A DNA stretch of 6,138 nt from JBIOJM01 sp044450785. GTDB lineage: Bacteria > Planctomycetota > Planctomycetia > Isosphaerales > Isosphaeraceae. Positions 1-5,673 of the stretch are shown in pieces. Each line of letters begins with the position of its first letter. Position 1 is the stretch's first letter. The notes beneath the pieces were generated by a model. That model saw nothing but the letters and a program-made list of their open reading frames with translations, had not been told where the DNA came from and searched no databases. Made by a program: the position numbers and the translations under genes. Where the stretch lies: positions 1-6,138 of the forward strand of contig JBIOJM010000472.1 of assembly GCA_044450785.1 (NCBI GenBank), given 5' to 3'.

Positions 1-26
1 CGCCCAAGGCGCCCAGCAAGATCGAC

Positions 27-1916
27 ATGATCCGCGCCAAGGCGCGGGGCGAGACGACGACTGGCGTTGCCTCGCCCGCCCCGGCGGCCGAATCCAAGCC
101 CGCCCCGGCGGCCAAGCTCGCCAAGAAGCCGAAACGGGCCGAGGAGCGGCCCAGCCTGGTCTGGCTCGGGGCGGCCAGGCTCCAGGAACTCGCCGGGCGG
201 CTCAATGCCGAGCTGGGGCAGGGCACCGTCTCGATCGTCCAGGCGGCGCTCCTGGTCGAAGCCGGCAAGCTGGTCGACGTCGCGCTCTTCCTTCGCGATC
301 GCAACCCCATCCGGTACGACTACCTGGCCAGCCTGCAAAGCGTCCACTTCGATGACTGCATCGAAGTCAACTACCAGCTCGACAGCACCGAGAAGCCCGG
401 GACATTGATCGAGCTGCGGGTCCGCACCAGCGAGGCCGAGGGCCAGGGGGAAGTCCCCTCGCTCTATCACGTCTACCGCGGGGCGGACTTCCAGGAGCGC
501 GAAGTCTACGACATGATGGGCGTGCGGTTCAGCGGACATCCCGAGCTCACTCGCATTCTGATGTGGGAGGGCTTTGCCTATCATCCACTCCGCAAAGACT
601 TCCTCGAGCCCTACTACGAGGCGCCGTCGAAAGTTTTCCCCAGCCGGGTCGATGAGGGCTTCGGCCAGCATATCCGCGCCGAGGAGCTCAACCCCCACGG
701 CACGAACCTCAAGGTCCCCAAGGACTTCAAGGATTGGGCAAGCCTGTCCAGCAGCTCCGACCCCAAGGGCCTGCCGCTCGTGCCCGCCGGCGTGGAAATC
801 GCGGAGCTCGGCACCGATCAGTTCGTGGTCAGCATGGGCCCGCAGCACCCGAGCACCCACGGTGTCTTCCGGCTGAACCTGCGGGTCGACGGCGAGACGA
901 TCGTCGGGCTCAAGCCCGTCATGGGCTACATGCATCGAAACCACGAGAAAATCGGCGAGCGGAACACGTTCCTCATGAACTTTCCGTTCACCGACCGGCT
1001 CGACTACCTGACCAGCATGGGGAACAACTTCGGTTATGCCCTGGCGGTCGAGCAATTGATGGGCGAGGACGCCAAGCCCCCCGAGCGAGCCGAATACATC
1101 CGCGTGATCATGGCCGAGCTGACGCGGATCGCCAGCCACATGTGGTCGATCGGCTTCTTGCTCAACGACCTGGGCGCGTTCTTCACACCGGCCCTGTACG
1201 CCATCGAGGAGCGCGAGCTGATCCTCGACCTCTTCGAGTGGGCCGCCGGCAGCCGGATGATGTGCAACTACTTCCGGTTCGGCGGCGTCGCCTTCGACCT
1301 GCCCCCGGGCTGGATCGAGCGGTGCCGGGGAATCGTCAACGAGCGGATCGACAAGCGGATCGACGAGATGGACCGCTACCTGTCCGAAAACGAGATCGTG
1401 CTCGACCGCTGCAAGGGAGTCGGCATCCTCACCCGCGAACAGGCGATCAGCTTCTCGACGGCCGGCCCGGTGCTGCGGGCGTCGAACGTGTCGTACGACA
1501 TCCGCCGCGCGGCCCCGTACGGCATCTACGACCGCTTCGATTTCAAGGTTGTCACCGGCTCGAACGGCGACCTCTACGACCGATACTACGTGCGCCTCCA
1601 GGAAATGCGCGAGAGCGCCCGCATCTTGCAGCAGGCGGTCCGCGACATCCCCGCCGGACCGATCATCCCCGGCAAGAAGAGCTACCAGATCAAGGTGCCC
1701 GCGGGCGAGGCGTATTCCCGGGTCGAAAACCCCAAGGGCGAGCTCGGCTTTTACGTCTACTCCGACGGCTCGCCCTCCGCCTATCGCTACCACGTCCGCA
1801 GCCCAAGCTTCATCAACCTGACCGCGCTTGAGGCGATGTGCCTGGGTCACACCGTGGCCGACGTCGTCGGCATCCTGGGAAGCCTCGACATCGTCCTGGG
1901 CGAGGTTGACCGGTGA
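27..1916 (+). CDS. nuoCD: NADH-quinone oxidoreductase subunit C/D fusion (NuoCD)
   Basis: Peripheral-arm subunit of complex I that forms much of the quinone-reduction site at the membrane interface. Seen: residues 1-43 are a low-complexity Ala/Pro/Lys segment. Residues about 44-195 are the NuoC (30 kDa) domain, with the signature EREVYDMMGVRFSGHP (157-172) and HPLRKDF (186-192). A linker with a Ser run at 241-244 follows. Residues about 260-629 are the NuoD (49 kDa) domain, starting at GPQHPSTHGV (271-280) and ending in the family's usual GEVDR. His278 and Tyr327 lie 49 residues apart, like the quinone-contacting His38 and Tyr87 of Thermus Nqo4, so both appear conserved. At 629 residues it is close to the fused E. 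coli protein plus the N-terminal extension. The start is uncertain: the ATG has no clear ribosome binding site, and the frame stays open to the window edge (encoding PKAPSKID before this Met). The true start may lie upstream, or the protein may continue an upstream domain such as NuoB. Function is near certain; the start is not. Confidence 0.96.
   Translation: MIRAKARGETTTGVASPAPAAESKPAPAAKLAKKPKRAEERPSLVWLGAARLQELAGRLNAELGQGTVSIVQAALLVEAGKLVDVALFLRDRNPIRYDYLASLQSVHFDDCIEVNYQLDSTEKPGTLIELRVRTSEAEGQGEVPSLYHVYRGADFQEREVYDMMGVRFSGHPELTRILMWEGFAYHPLRKDFLEPYYEAPSKVFPSRVDEGFGQHIRAEELNPHGTNLKVPKDFKDWASLSSSSDPKGLPLVPAGVEIAELGTDQFVVSMGPQHPSTHGVFRLNLRVDGETIVGLKPVMGYMHRNHEKIGERNTFLMNFPFTDRLDYLTSMGNNFGYALAVEQLMGEDAKPPERAEYIRVIMAELTRIASHMWSIGFLLNDLGAFFTPALYAIEERELILDLFEWAAGSRMMCNYFRFGGVAFDLPPGWIERCRGIVNERIDKRIDEMDRYLSENEIVLDRCKGVGILTREQAISFSTAGPVLRASNVSYDIRRAAPYGIYDRFDFKVVTGSNGDLYDRYYVRLQEMRESARILQQAVRDIPAGPIIPGKKSYQIKVPAGEAYSRVENPKGELGFYVYSDGSPSAYRYHVRSPSFINLTALEAMCLGHTVADVVGILGSLDIVLGEVDR
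74..113 (+). repeat. 16-bp direct repeat coding the PAPAA segments of the NuoCD N-terminus
   Basis: GCCCGCCCCGGCGGCC occurs at 74-89 and again at 98-113, a period of 24 bases (8 codons). Both copies are in the same frame and encode PAPAA, once followed by ES and once by KL. This suggests that the low-complexity N-terminal linker grew by in-frame duplication. It has no obvious function beyond coding. Confidence 0.75.
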
Positions 1917-2038
1917 CGCCAGGCGGGCGGCCGCCCGGGTCGGGCGATCTCCACCGCAAGCAAGACTGGAGTTGAGCCGAGGTGAGTGCGACCGTCTTGG
2001 GAGTCGCTGGGCTGGAAGTTCGGCGAGTCGTGAACGTA

Positions 2039-2059
2039 GGACGGATTGCCAATCCGTCC
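2039..2059. repeat. Perfect 10-bp inverted repeat with 1-base centre (REP-like palindrome)
   Basis: GGACGGATTG (2039-2048) and its exact reverse complement CAATCCGTCC (2050-2059) flank a single C. The transcript could fold into a strong hairpin. On the two strands, frames through it read DCQSVPH and MGRIGNPS. I recall such peptides as recurring in many predicted planctomycete 'hypothetical proteins', which would mean the DNA is a dispersed repeat rather than a gene part. The palindrome is seen directly; its dispersal is from memory and cannot be checked within this window. Confidence 0.8.
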
Positions 2060-2102
2060 CACACTAGAATTCCGCTTGTTGGCTGCGACACGATCGAATC
2101 GA

Positions 2103-2107
2103 AGGGG
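2103..2107 (+). promoter_or_regulatory. Ribosome binding site of nuoI
   Basis: AGGGG lies 8 bases before the ATG at 2116 and is followed by an A-rich stretch. It supports this start over the in-frame ATG at 2158, 14 codons later, which has no comparable purine-rich site. Confidence 0.7.
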
Positions 2108-2115
2108 CGAAAAAT

Positions 2116-2820
2116 ATGGCTGCCGGCACGGGCATCATCAGGGGCCATCTGATCACGATGAGGCGGTTCTTGCTCACGTTCTGGCGTGACATCCGCTCCG
2201 GGCAGGGTCTGAAGCGTCGCGGTGGCGGGCCCCTCTTCATCGACCTGTTCCGCTCCCCCGGCCGCGGTCAGGAGCCCACGGTCCTCCAGGACTTCAAGAC
2301 GACCGGTCTATTCACCGTCGAATATCCTGACGAACGGCTACCGGTCTACGAGCGGTTCCGCGTCTTGCCCGTCCTCATCTACGACACCGAGGACGGCAAC
2401 GTCCGCTGCACCTCCTGCAACATCTGCGCCAAGGTCTGCCCCCCCCAGTGCATCTGGATGAGCCAGGCCAAGAGCCCCAAGGGGACCGTCGTTCCCCTTC
2501 CCGAGGATTTCTACATCGACATGGACGTCTGCATGAACTGCGGACTCTGCTCCGAGTACTGCCCGTTCGACGCCATCAAGATGGACCACAACTTCGAGCT
2601 CTCGAATTACGAGCGGCACCAGACCCATGTCTTCGACCTGCAGGACTTGCTGGTCTCGAGTGAGTTCTATGCGAAGACCCACCCCGAAGCCTGGAGCAGC
2701 GCCGACGAAACGACCGAACGGAACAAGGTGGCCAAGAAGAAAGACCAGCGGCTGCAAAAGGCATTGGCCGCCTCCAAGCCGGCCGCGGCCAAGCCGGCCG
2801 CGAAACCGGTGACCGCGTAG
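2116..2820 (+). CDS. nuoI: NADH-quinone oxidoreductase subunit I (NuoI), 2x[4Fe-4S]
   Basis: Ferredoxin-like subunit of the complex I peripheral arm. In this family it holds clusters N6a and N6b and passes electrons from the NADH module toward the quinone-proximal cluster N2 in NuoB. Seen: two CxxCxxCxxxCP motifs, Cys98/101/104/108 and Cys139/142/145/149, all intact. An N-terminal basic, amphipathic stretch (about residues 8-35) fits the segment that rests on the membrane. The 234-residue length is longer than many NuoI proteins, because of a Lys/Ala/Pro-rich tail from about residue 200. The start at ATG 2116 is supported by AGGGG 8 bases upstream. Its place is unusual: nuoI normally sits between nuoH and nuoJ, but here it follows nuoCD after a 199-base gap. 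A run of eight C (2439-2446) lies within the codons of the first cluster motif. Identification is firm. Confidence 0.96.
   Translation: MAAGTGIIRGHLITMRRFLLTFWRDIRSGQGLKRRGGGPLFIDLFRSPGRGQEPTVLQDFKTTGLFTVEYPDERLPVYERFRVLPVLIYDTEDGNVRCTSCNICAKVCPPQCIWMSQAKSPKGTVVPLPEDFYIDMDVCMNCGLCSEYCPFDAIKMDHNFELSNYERHQTHVFDLQDLLVSSEFYAKTHPEAWSSADETTERNKVAKKKDQRLQKALAASKPAAAKPAAKPVTA
2776..2802 (+). repeat. Short tandem repeat in the nuoI 3' end
   Basis: AAGCCGGCCGCG occurs at 2776-2787 and 2791-2802, a 15-base period, and codes for the KPAA...KPAA tail of NuoI. The in-frame duplication produced part of the low-complexity C-terminus. It resembles the histone-H1-like Ala/Lys/Pro style of the NuoCD N-terminal segment. 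Confidence 0.7.
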
Positions 2821-2945
2821 CCACGGCCTGCATCGATTGACGAACGGCGACCACTTTGATCGTAAAGGCTCTAAGGTCTTGCCGGCGTCCTCGAGCCACT
2901 ATTAAGATGATCGCTCCCAGTGTCACAACCGAGAGTATCCCCAGC
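2821..2945. other. Intergenic spacer nuoI-unknown gene (125 bases), weak promoter candidates
   Basis: The spacer is less GC-rich than its surroundings, which fits a 5' regulatory region. TTGACG (2837-2842) matches a -35 box at 5 of 6 positions but has no good -10 box about 17 bases later. TATTAA (2900-2905) is a 4-of-6 -10 match with TTGCCG (2879-2884) at a short 15-base spacing. Neither is convincing. A frame with a TTG start at 2856 runs through into the next gene, but its product here (MIVKALRSCRRP...) is not protein-like. Confidence 0.4.
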
Positions 2946-3209
2946 ATGATCCCGCTCCCCCCCAAGCCCCAGTACCCGCCGGGGACGCGCGTACGCGTCA
3001 CCCAGCATGTGCGCGTCGGCCACCGCCGGTGGCTGACCCAGGTCGAGGGGGTCGTCGTCACCGAAGGCCGGCGCCCGGTCGGCGGAATCGAGATGGGCGG
3101 CAAGGCCTCCTACTGTCATCAGAAAACGCTCCGGCTCGAGCGCGACGACGGTGAACTCACGGAAATCGCCGTGGACGAGGAAACCCAGGTGCAAACCATC
3201 ACGCCCTGA
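2946..3209 (+). CDS. Small unrecognised protein (87 aa) inside the nuo cluster
   Basis: I do not recognise this as any known complex I subunit. Seen: an 87-residue soluble protein with no signal peptide, no membrane segment and one Cys (Cys57). It has a Pro-rich start (MIPLPPKPQYPPG), a basic middle (His/Arg-rich, about residues 17-28) and an acidic end (about 65-80). Alternating residues in GTRVRVTQHV, VEGVVVTE, KTLRLERD and LTEIAVDE suggest a small, mostly beta-strand, SH3-like barrel (inference). The start at ATG 2946 was chosen because the protein-like sequence begins there, with GAGAG 10 bases upstream; ATG 2907 and TTG 2856 are in frame but add unconvincing residues. The stop is 9 bases before the nuoA ATG and overlaps the nuoA ribosome binding site, so the two are probably co-transcribed and perhaps translationally coupled. 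A role in complex I assembly or its control is only suggested by position. Confidence 0.75.
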   Translation: MIPLPPKPQYPPGTRVRVTQHVRVGHRRWLTQVEGVVVTEGRRPVGGIEMGGKASYCHQKTLRLERDDGELTEIAVDEETQVQTITP

Positions 3210-3218
3210 GAAGCTCGA

Positions 3219-3584
3219 ATGGTCATCAACAATTACATTTTCGTCGGTTTGCTGCTCGTGCTGGCGGTCGTGTTCGGGGTGCTGCCGATTCTGGTCGAGC
3301 GGGTGATCGCTCCGCGCAAGCGCACGCTGGCCAAGGGCGACGCCTACGAGTGCGGCGTCAAGACGTACGGCGAGACATGGGTTCGCTTTCGGATTCAGTA
3401 TTACATCTACGCGTTGATGTTCGTGGTTTTCGACATCGAGACCGTGTTCCTCTTTCCCTGGGCGGTCAGTTACGGGGGGGGAGGGTTGGGGGTTTTTGCG
3501 CTGGTCGAGATGATCGTGTTTTTGTTGATGCTCCTGGCCGGCCTGGTTTACGCCTGGGTCAAGGGGGTCTTGCGGTGGGTCTGA
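3219..3584 (+). CDS. nuoA: NADH-quinone oxidoreductase subunit A (NuoA)
   Basis: Small membrane subunit of complex I (ND3 homologue) at the junction of the peripheral and membrane arms, next to the quinone channel. Seen: 121 residues with three membrane helices (about 6-28, 60-82 and 90-113). The loop after helix 1 carries the conserved YECG (43-46), whose Cys45 corresponds to the ND3 loop Cys. Helix 2 ends in the family signature FDIETVFLFPWA (71-82). Length is normal for the family. The ATG follows GAGAAG (3208-3213) at 5 bases, and this site covers the stop codon of the preceding small gene. The end of nuoA overlaps the nuoH start. Four consecutive Gly (86-89) between helices 2 and 3 are coded by a G-rich, quadruplex-capable tract. 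Being led by the unknown gene rather than followed by nuoB is unusual. Confidence 0.96.
   Translation: MVINNYIFVGLLLVLAVVFGVLPILVERVIAPRKRTLAKGDAYECGVKTYGETWVRFRIQYYIYALMFVVFDIETVFLFPWAVSYGGGGLGVFALVEMIVFLLMLLAGLVYAWVKGVLRWV
3474..3492 (+). other. G-quadruplex motif within nuoA
   Basis: The coding strand has a run of eight G (3474-3481), then A, GGG, TT and five G (3488-3492), directly followed by five T. This fits four G3 tracts with loops of 1-2 bases, a canonical quadruplex pattern that would also exist in the mRNA. It codes for Gly86-Gly89 and the start of membrane helix 3. Whether it folds or matters in the cell is unknown. Confidence 0.6.
3563..3567 (+). promoter_or_regulatory. Ribosome binding site of nuoH, inside nuoA
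   Basis: GGGGG (preceded by AA) within the last codons of nuoA lies 7 bases before GTG 3575. It decides the nuoH start: the in-frame TTG 3593 and GTG 3602 have no comparable site, and the first in-frame ATG (3713) would cut into the first membrane helix. Confidence 0.65.
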
Positions 3585-4849
3585 TTCGAACGTTGGGATC
3601 GGTGGTCTTTGCCCAGGAGCAGCAGATCGAGCTCGGAACGGCGACGTGGGTTCGCTGGGCCCTGTGGCTCTTGGTGGGCTTTTTCGTCGTGTTTCCGGGC
3701 ATTGTCGCCTACATGGTCTGGCTCGAGCGGAAGGTGGCCGCACGGTTTCAGGATCGCATCGGGCCCAACCGGGTCGGCCCCTTGGGCTTGCTCCAGCCGA
3801 TCGCCGACGCGCTCAAGCTGATCACCAAGGAAGACCTGGTTCCGCGCGACGCCGATCAATGGGTGCACCTCGCCGCGCCCGTGCTCGTCATCGTCTCGGC
3901 GTTCCTCGTCATGGCCGTGATCCCGTTCGCCGCCGGCATGGCGCCGGTGAATCTCCCTTCGGGCGTGGTCTACCTGATCGCCGTCTCCAGCATCAGCCCG
4001 CTGGGTATCTTTCTGGCGGGGTGGTCGAGCCGGAACAAGTATTCGCTGCTGGGTTCGATGCGTGCCGTCGCCCAACTCGTGTCCTACGAGGTTCCCCAGG
4101 TGCTCTCGACGATCCCGATCGTGCTCTGGGCAGGGAGCTTGAGCCTGGTCACGATCTTCAACAAGCAGGTCGATTTCGGCTGGTTCATCTTCTCGCCTCC
4201 TGGTCTGCTCGCGTTCGTGATCCTGCTGATCGCCAGCATCGCCGAGGTCAACCGCACGCCGTTCGACCTTCCCGAAGCCGAGTCGGAGATCATCGCCGGC
4301 TACCATACCGAGTACTCGGGGATGCGGTTCGGTCTCTTCTTCCTGGCCGAGTATCTCAGCGTGTTCGCCGTCAGTTGCGTGGCCACGGCCTTGTTCCTGG
4401 GGGGCGGAACTCCGATCCCGTTCGTGGAGTTTCCCAGGAACCTGCTGGGCGATACTACTTTCTCGTACGTCCTGGTCGATCTGATCCTGATTCCGGTGTT
4501 CATGGCGAAGGTGCTGTTCTTCATCTTCCTGATGTTCTGGATCCGGGCGACCCTGCCGCGGATGCGGGTGGACCGGCTGATGAATTTCGCGTGGAAATAC
4601 CTGGTGCCGCTCTCGATCGTCAATGTGCTCGTGGCCGGCATCTGGTACGAGATCGTGATCCGGCCCGATTCGTTGACCCTTGGGAATTGGCTGCTGGGCA
4701 CGGTGGTCACCGGCGTCATCGTGCTGCTGGCCGTCTGGGCGGTCCTCAGGCTGAATCGCCGTACAGCCGCGAGCGCTCCGCTCGGCGCGGAGTGGCCGAC
4801 GGTCGGCTCGATCCGGCCCCTGTGGACGCTGCGCACTCTCGGGCGGTGA
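3575..4849 (+). CDS. nuoH: NADH-quinone oxidoreductase subunit H (NuoH)
   Basis: Membrane subunit (ND1 homologue) that forms the quinone-entry channel and the link from the quinone site to the proton pumps. Seen: 424 residues, mostly hydrophobic, about eight membrane helices. Family motifs appear in order: ERKVAARFQDRIGPNRVGP (51-69), LLQPIADALKLITKED (72-87), GWSSRNKYSLLGSMRAVAQ (149-167) with SYEVP (170-174), EVNRTPFDLPEAESE (224-238) with GYHTEYSGM (242-250), and the late loop WIRATLPRMRVDRLM (322-336). These include the conserved acidic residues of the loops facing the quinone site. A soluble, non-conserved tail follows the last helix (about 395-424), making it somewhat longer than average. 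The start is GTG 3575, overlapping the nuoA frame by 10 bases, with a good ribosome binding site 7 bases upstream; translational coupling to nuoA is likely. nuoI does not follow, contrary to the usual order. Confidence 0.96.
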   Translation: MGLIRTLGSVVFAQEQQIELGTATWVRWALWLLVGFFVVFPGIVAYMVWLERKVAARFQDRIGPNRVGPLGLLQPIADALKLITKEDLVPRDADQWVHLAAPVLVIVSAFLVMAVIPFAAGMAPVNLPSGVVYLIAVSSISPLGIFLAGWSSRNKYSLLGSMRAVAQLVSYEVPQVLSTIPIVLWAGSLSLVTIFNKQVDFGWFIFSPPGLLAFVILLIASIAEVNRTPFDLPEAESEIIAGYHTEYSGMRFGLFFLAEYLSVFAVSCVATALFLGGGTPIPFVEFPRNLLGDTTFSYVLVDLILIPVFMAKVLFFIFLMFWIRATLPRMRVDRLMNFAWKYLVPLSIVNVLVAGIWYEIVIRPDSLTLGNWLLGTVVTGVIVLLAVWAVLRLNRRTAASAPLGAEWPTVGSIRPLWTLRTLGR

Positions 4850-4980
4850 GGCGGCGCTCTCGCCGGCAGCCCGCGGACTGCCGCGGAGGCGGCGCAGGGC
4901 AGGCGAGTCTGGCCGCCGGACCTGACATCCGTTATCGGCAAACCGAGATCGAAGGAATTCACCAGGTTGGAGTCGAAGAC
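4850..4980. other. Intergenic spacer nuoH-nuoJ (131 bases) with GC hairpins
   Basis: This is the place where nuoI usually sits, and no coding sequence remains. Just after the nuoH stop lies CGGCG-CTCT-CGCCG (4852-4865), a 5-bp stem with a tetraloop. Next are two competing foldings: CGGCAG (4864-4869) with CTGCCG (4878-4883), or CCGCGG-ACTG-CCGCGG (4871-4886). No T run follows, so a standard terminator is unlikely; an attenuator or mRNA processing element is possible. The last 20 bases carry the nuoJ ribosome binding site. Confidence 0.55.
4969..4972 (+). promoter_or_regulatory. Ribosome binding site of nuoJ
   Basis: GGAG lies 8 bases before GTG 4981. Although the frame is open far upstream, the sequence before this GTG is not NuoJ-like, and this site fixes the start. 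Confidence 0.65.
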
Positions 4981-5673
4981 GTGATCCAGGTTCTATTCGG
5001 TGTGATTGCAGCGTTCGGGCTGGCGGCGGCCCTGGGAACCATCCTGGTACGGAACCTGGTTCGGGCGGCGCTCTATCTCATCGCCTTCTTCTTCACGGTC
5101 GCGTGCCTGTTCGTGCTCCTGGAAGCCGAGTTCCTGGCCGCTCTTCAAGTGCTGGTTTATATCGGGGCCGTGGCGATCTTGCTGATGTTCGGCATCATGC
5201 TGACTCGCAATATCCAGGGAGATGATCCCACCAGCACCCCCTCGGCCTGGCGGCTGCCCGGGCTGGTGGCGGGGCTTGGTATTTTCCTGATCCTCGCTTA
5301 TGGGATCCATTATCAGAAGGGGATCGGGACCCGGTATTCCTGGTCGGCCACCGAGGTCAGGCCCAAGATCGCCCAGGTGAAGGGCCGGGGCACCACGCCG
5401 CGCGCCGAAGCGGTCAACAACATGGCCAAGGTCGTGGGCGAGGAGCTGATGACGCGGTACGTGATCGCCTTCGAGGTGGCCGGGCTCCTCTTGACCGTGG
5501 CGCTCGTCGGGGCGATCGCGATCGCTCATCGCGAGGAGGTCGAGCCGTCGCCTCCGCGAGGATCCGGACGAACGGCAGACCTACCGGCCGCTCCGGTGCC
5601 CGCCGGCGGCTCGGCGCCGGCAATGGTCCAGCCGGCCGCCGCTTCGGTTTCGTCCTCCCCCGCGGCTCGATGA
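4981..5673 (+). CDS. nuoJ: NADH-quinone oxidoreductase subunit J (NuoJ)
   Basis: Membrane subunit of complex I (ND6 homologue) between NuoH/NuoA and NuoK, in the part that couples quinone chemistry to proton movement. Seen: 230 residues with about five membrane helices (roughly 2-22, 28-48, 52-74, 92-109 and 159-182). The conserved segment EAEFLAALQVLVYIGAVAIL (48-67) holds the Tyr60-Ile-Gly-Ala-Val of the third helix, and GEELMTRYVIAFEVAGLLL (153-171) is the typical last helix. A polar loop of about 45 residues lies between helices 4 and 5. From residue 184 a Pro/Ala/Ser-rich tail of about 47 residues follows that is not part of the family core; similar low-complexity ends occur on NuoCD and NuoI. 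The start is GTG 4981 with GGAG 8 bases upstream. nuoK follows after a 98-base gap. Confidence 0.95.
   Translation: MIQVLFGVIAAFGLAAALGTILVRNLVRAALYLIAFFFTVACLFVLLEAEFLAALQVLVYIGAVAILLMFGIMLTRNIQGDDPTSTPSAWRLPGLVAGLGIFLILAYGIHYQKGIGTRYSWSATEVRPKIAQVKGRGTTPRAEAVNNMAKVVGEELMTRYVIAFEVAGLLLTVALVGAIAIAHREEVEPSPPRGSGRTADLPAAPVPAGGSAPAMVQPAAASVSSSPAAR

Larger units (their letters stand above)
1917..2115. other. Intergenic spacer nuoCD-nuoI (199 bases)
   Basis: I see no protein-like reading frame here. Just after the nuoCD stop, CGGGCGG/CCGCCCG forms a perfect 14-bp palindrome (1924-1937). It has no T run behind it, so it does not look like a standard intrinsic terminator. The strong palindrome at 2039-2059 comes next, then TAGAAT (2065-2070), a 5-of-6 match to a -10 box. 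No -35 box lies at good spacing: TTGCCA (2046-2051) is only 13 bases away and inside the palindrome. A promoter for nuoI is therefore possible but unsupported. The spacer ends in the nuoI ribosome binding site. Confidence 0.7.

Noticed and set aside
734..1831. Plus-strand frame of 365 codons inside nuoCD
   Set aside because: Arg/Pro-rich product in the +1 frame of the conserved NuoD domain; an effect of high GC third positions.
1924..1937. GC palindrome after nuoCD as an intrinsic terminator
   Set aside because: No loop of its own (folding leaves a 5-bp stem) and no T run behind it; random palindromes are common at this GC content.
2046..2070. TTGCCA / TAGAAT as a sigma-70-type promoter for nuoI
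   Set aside because: Spacing is 13 bases, too short, and the -35 lies within the palindrome.
2856..2945. Upstream extension of the small gene to TTG 2856 or ATG 2907
   Set aside because: The added residues are not protein-like, and the region has spacer-like base composition. ATG 2946 gives the compact, structured product.
2576..3103. Minus-strand frame with a membrane-like stretch (MLGILSVVTLGAIILIVARG) opposite 2885-2947
   Set aside because: The hydrophobic part is attractive, but it ends in low-complexity antisense of nuoI and starts inside the antisense of the small gene. No ribosome binding site or family resemblance supports it.
2871..3743. Long minus-strand open frame (290 codons) opposite the unknown gene, nuoA and the start of nuoH
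   Set aside because: Its product is rich in Arg/Pro/His/Gln/Asp, typical of the antisense of GC-rich genes, and it opposes the unmistakable NuoA and NuoH.
3548..4306. Minus-strand frame opposite nuoH (252 codons)
   Set aside because: Highly charged Asp/Arg/His/Glu-rich product, mirroring the hydrophobic codons of NuoH; a shadow frame.
3646..4980. Long upstream extension of the nuoJ frame
   Set aside because: It runs through nuoH in another frame with Arg/Gly-rich content. NuoJ homology begins at GTG 4981 with a ribosome binding site.
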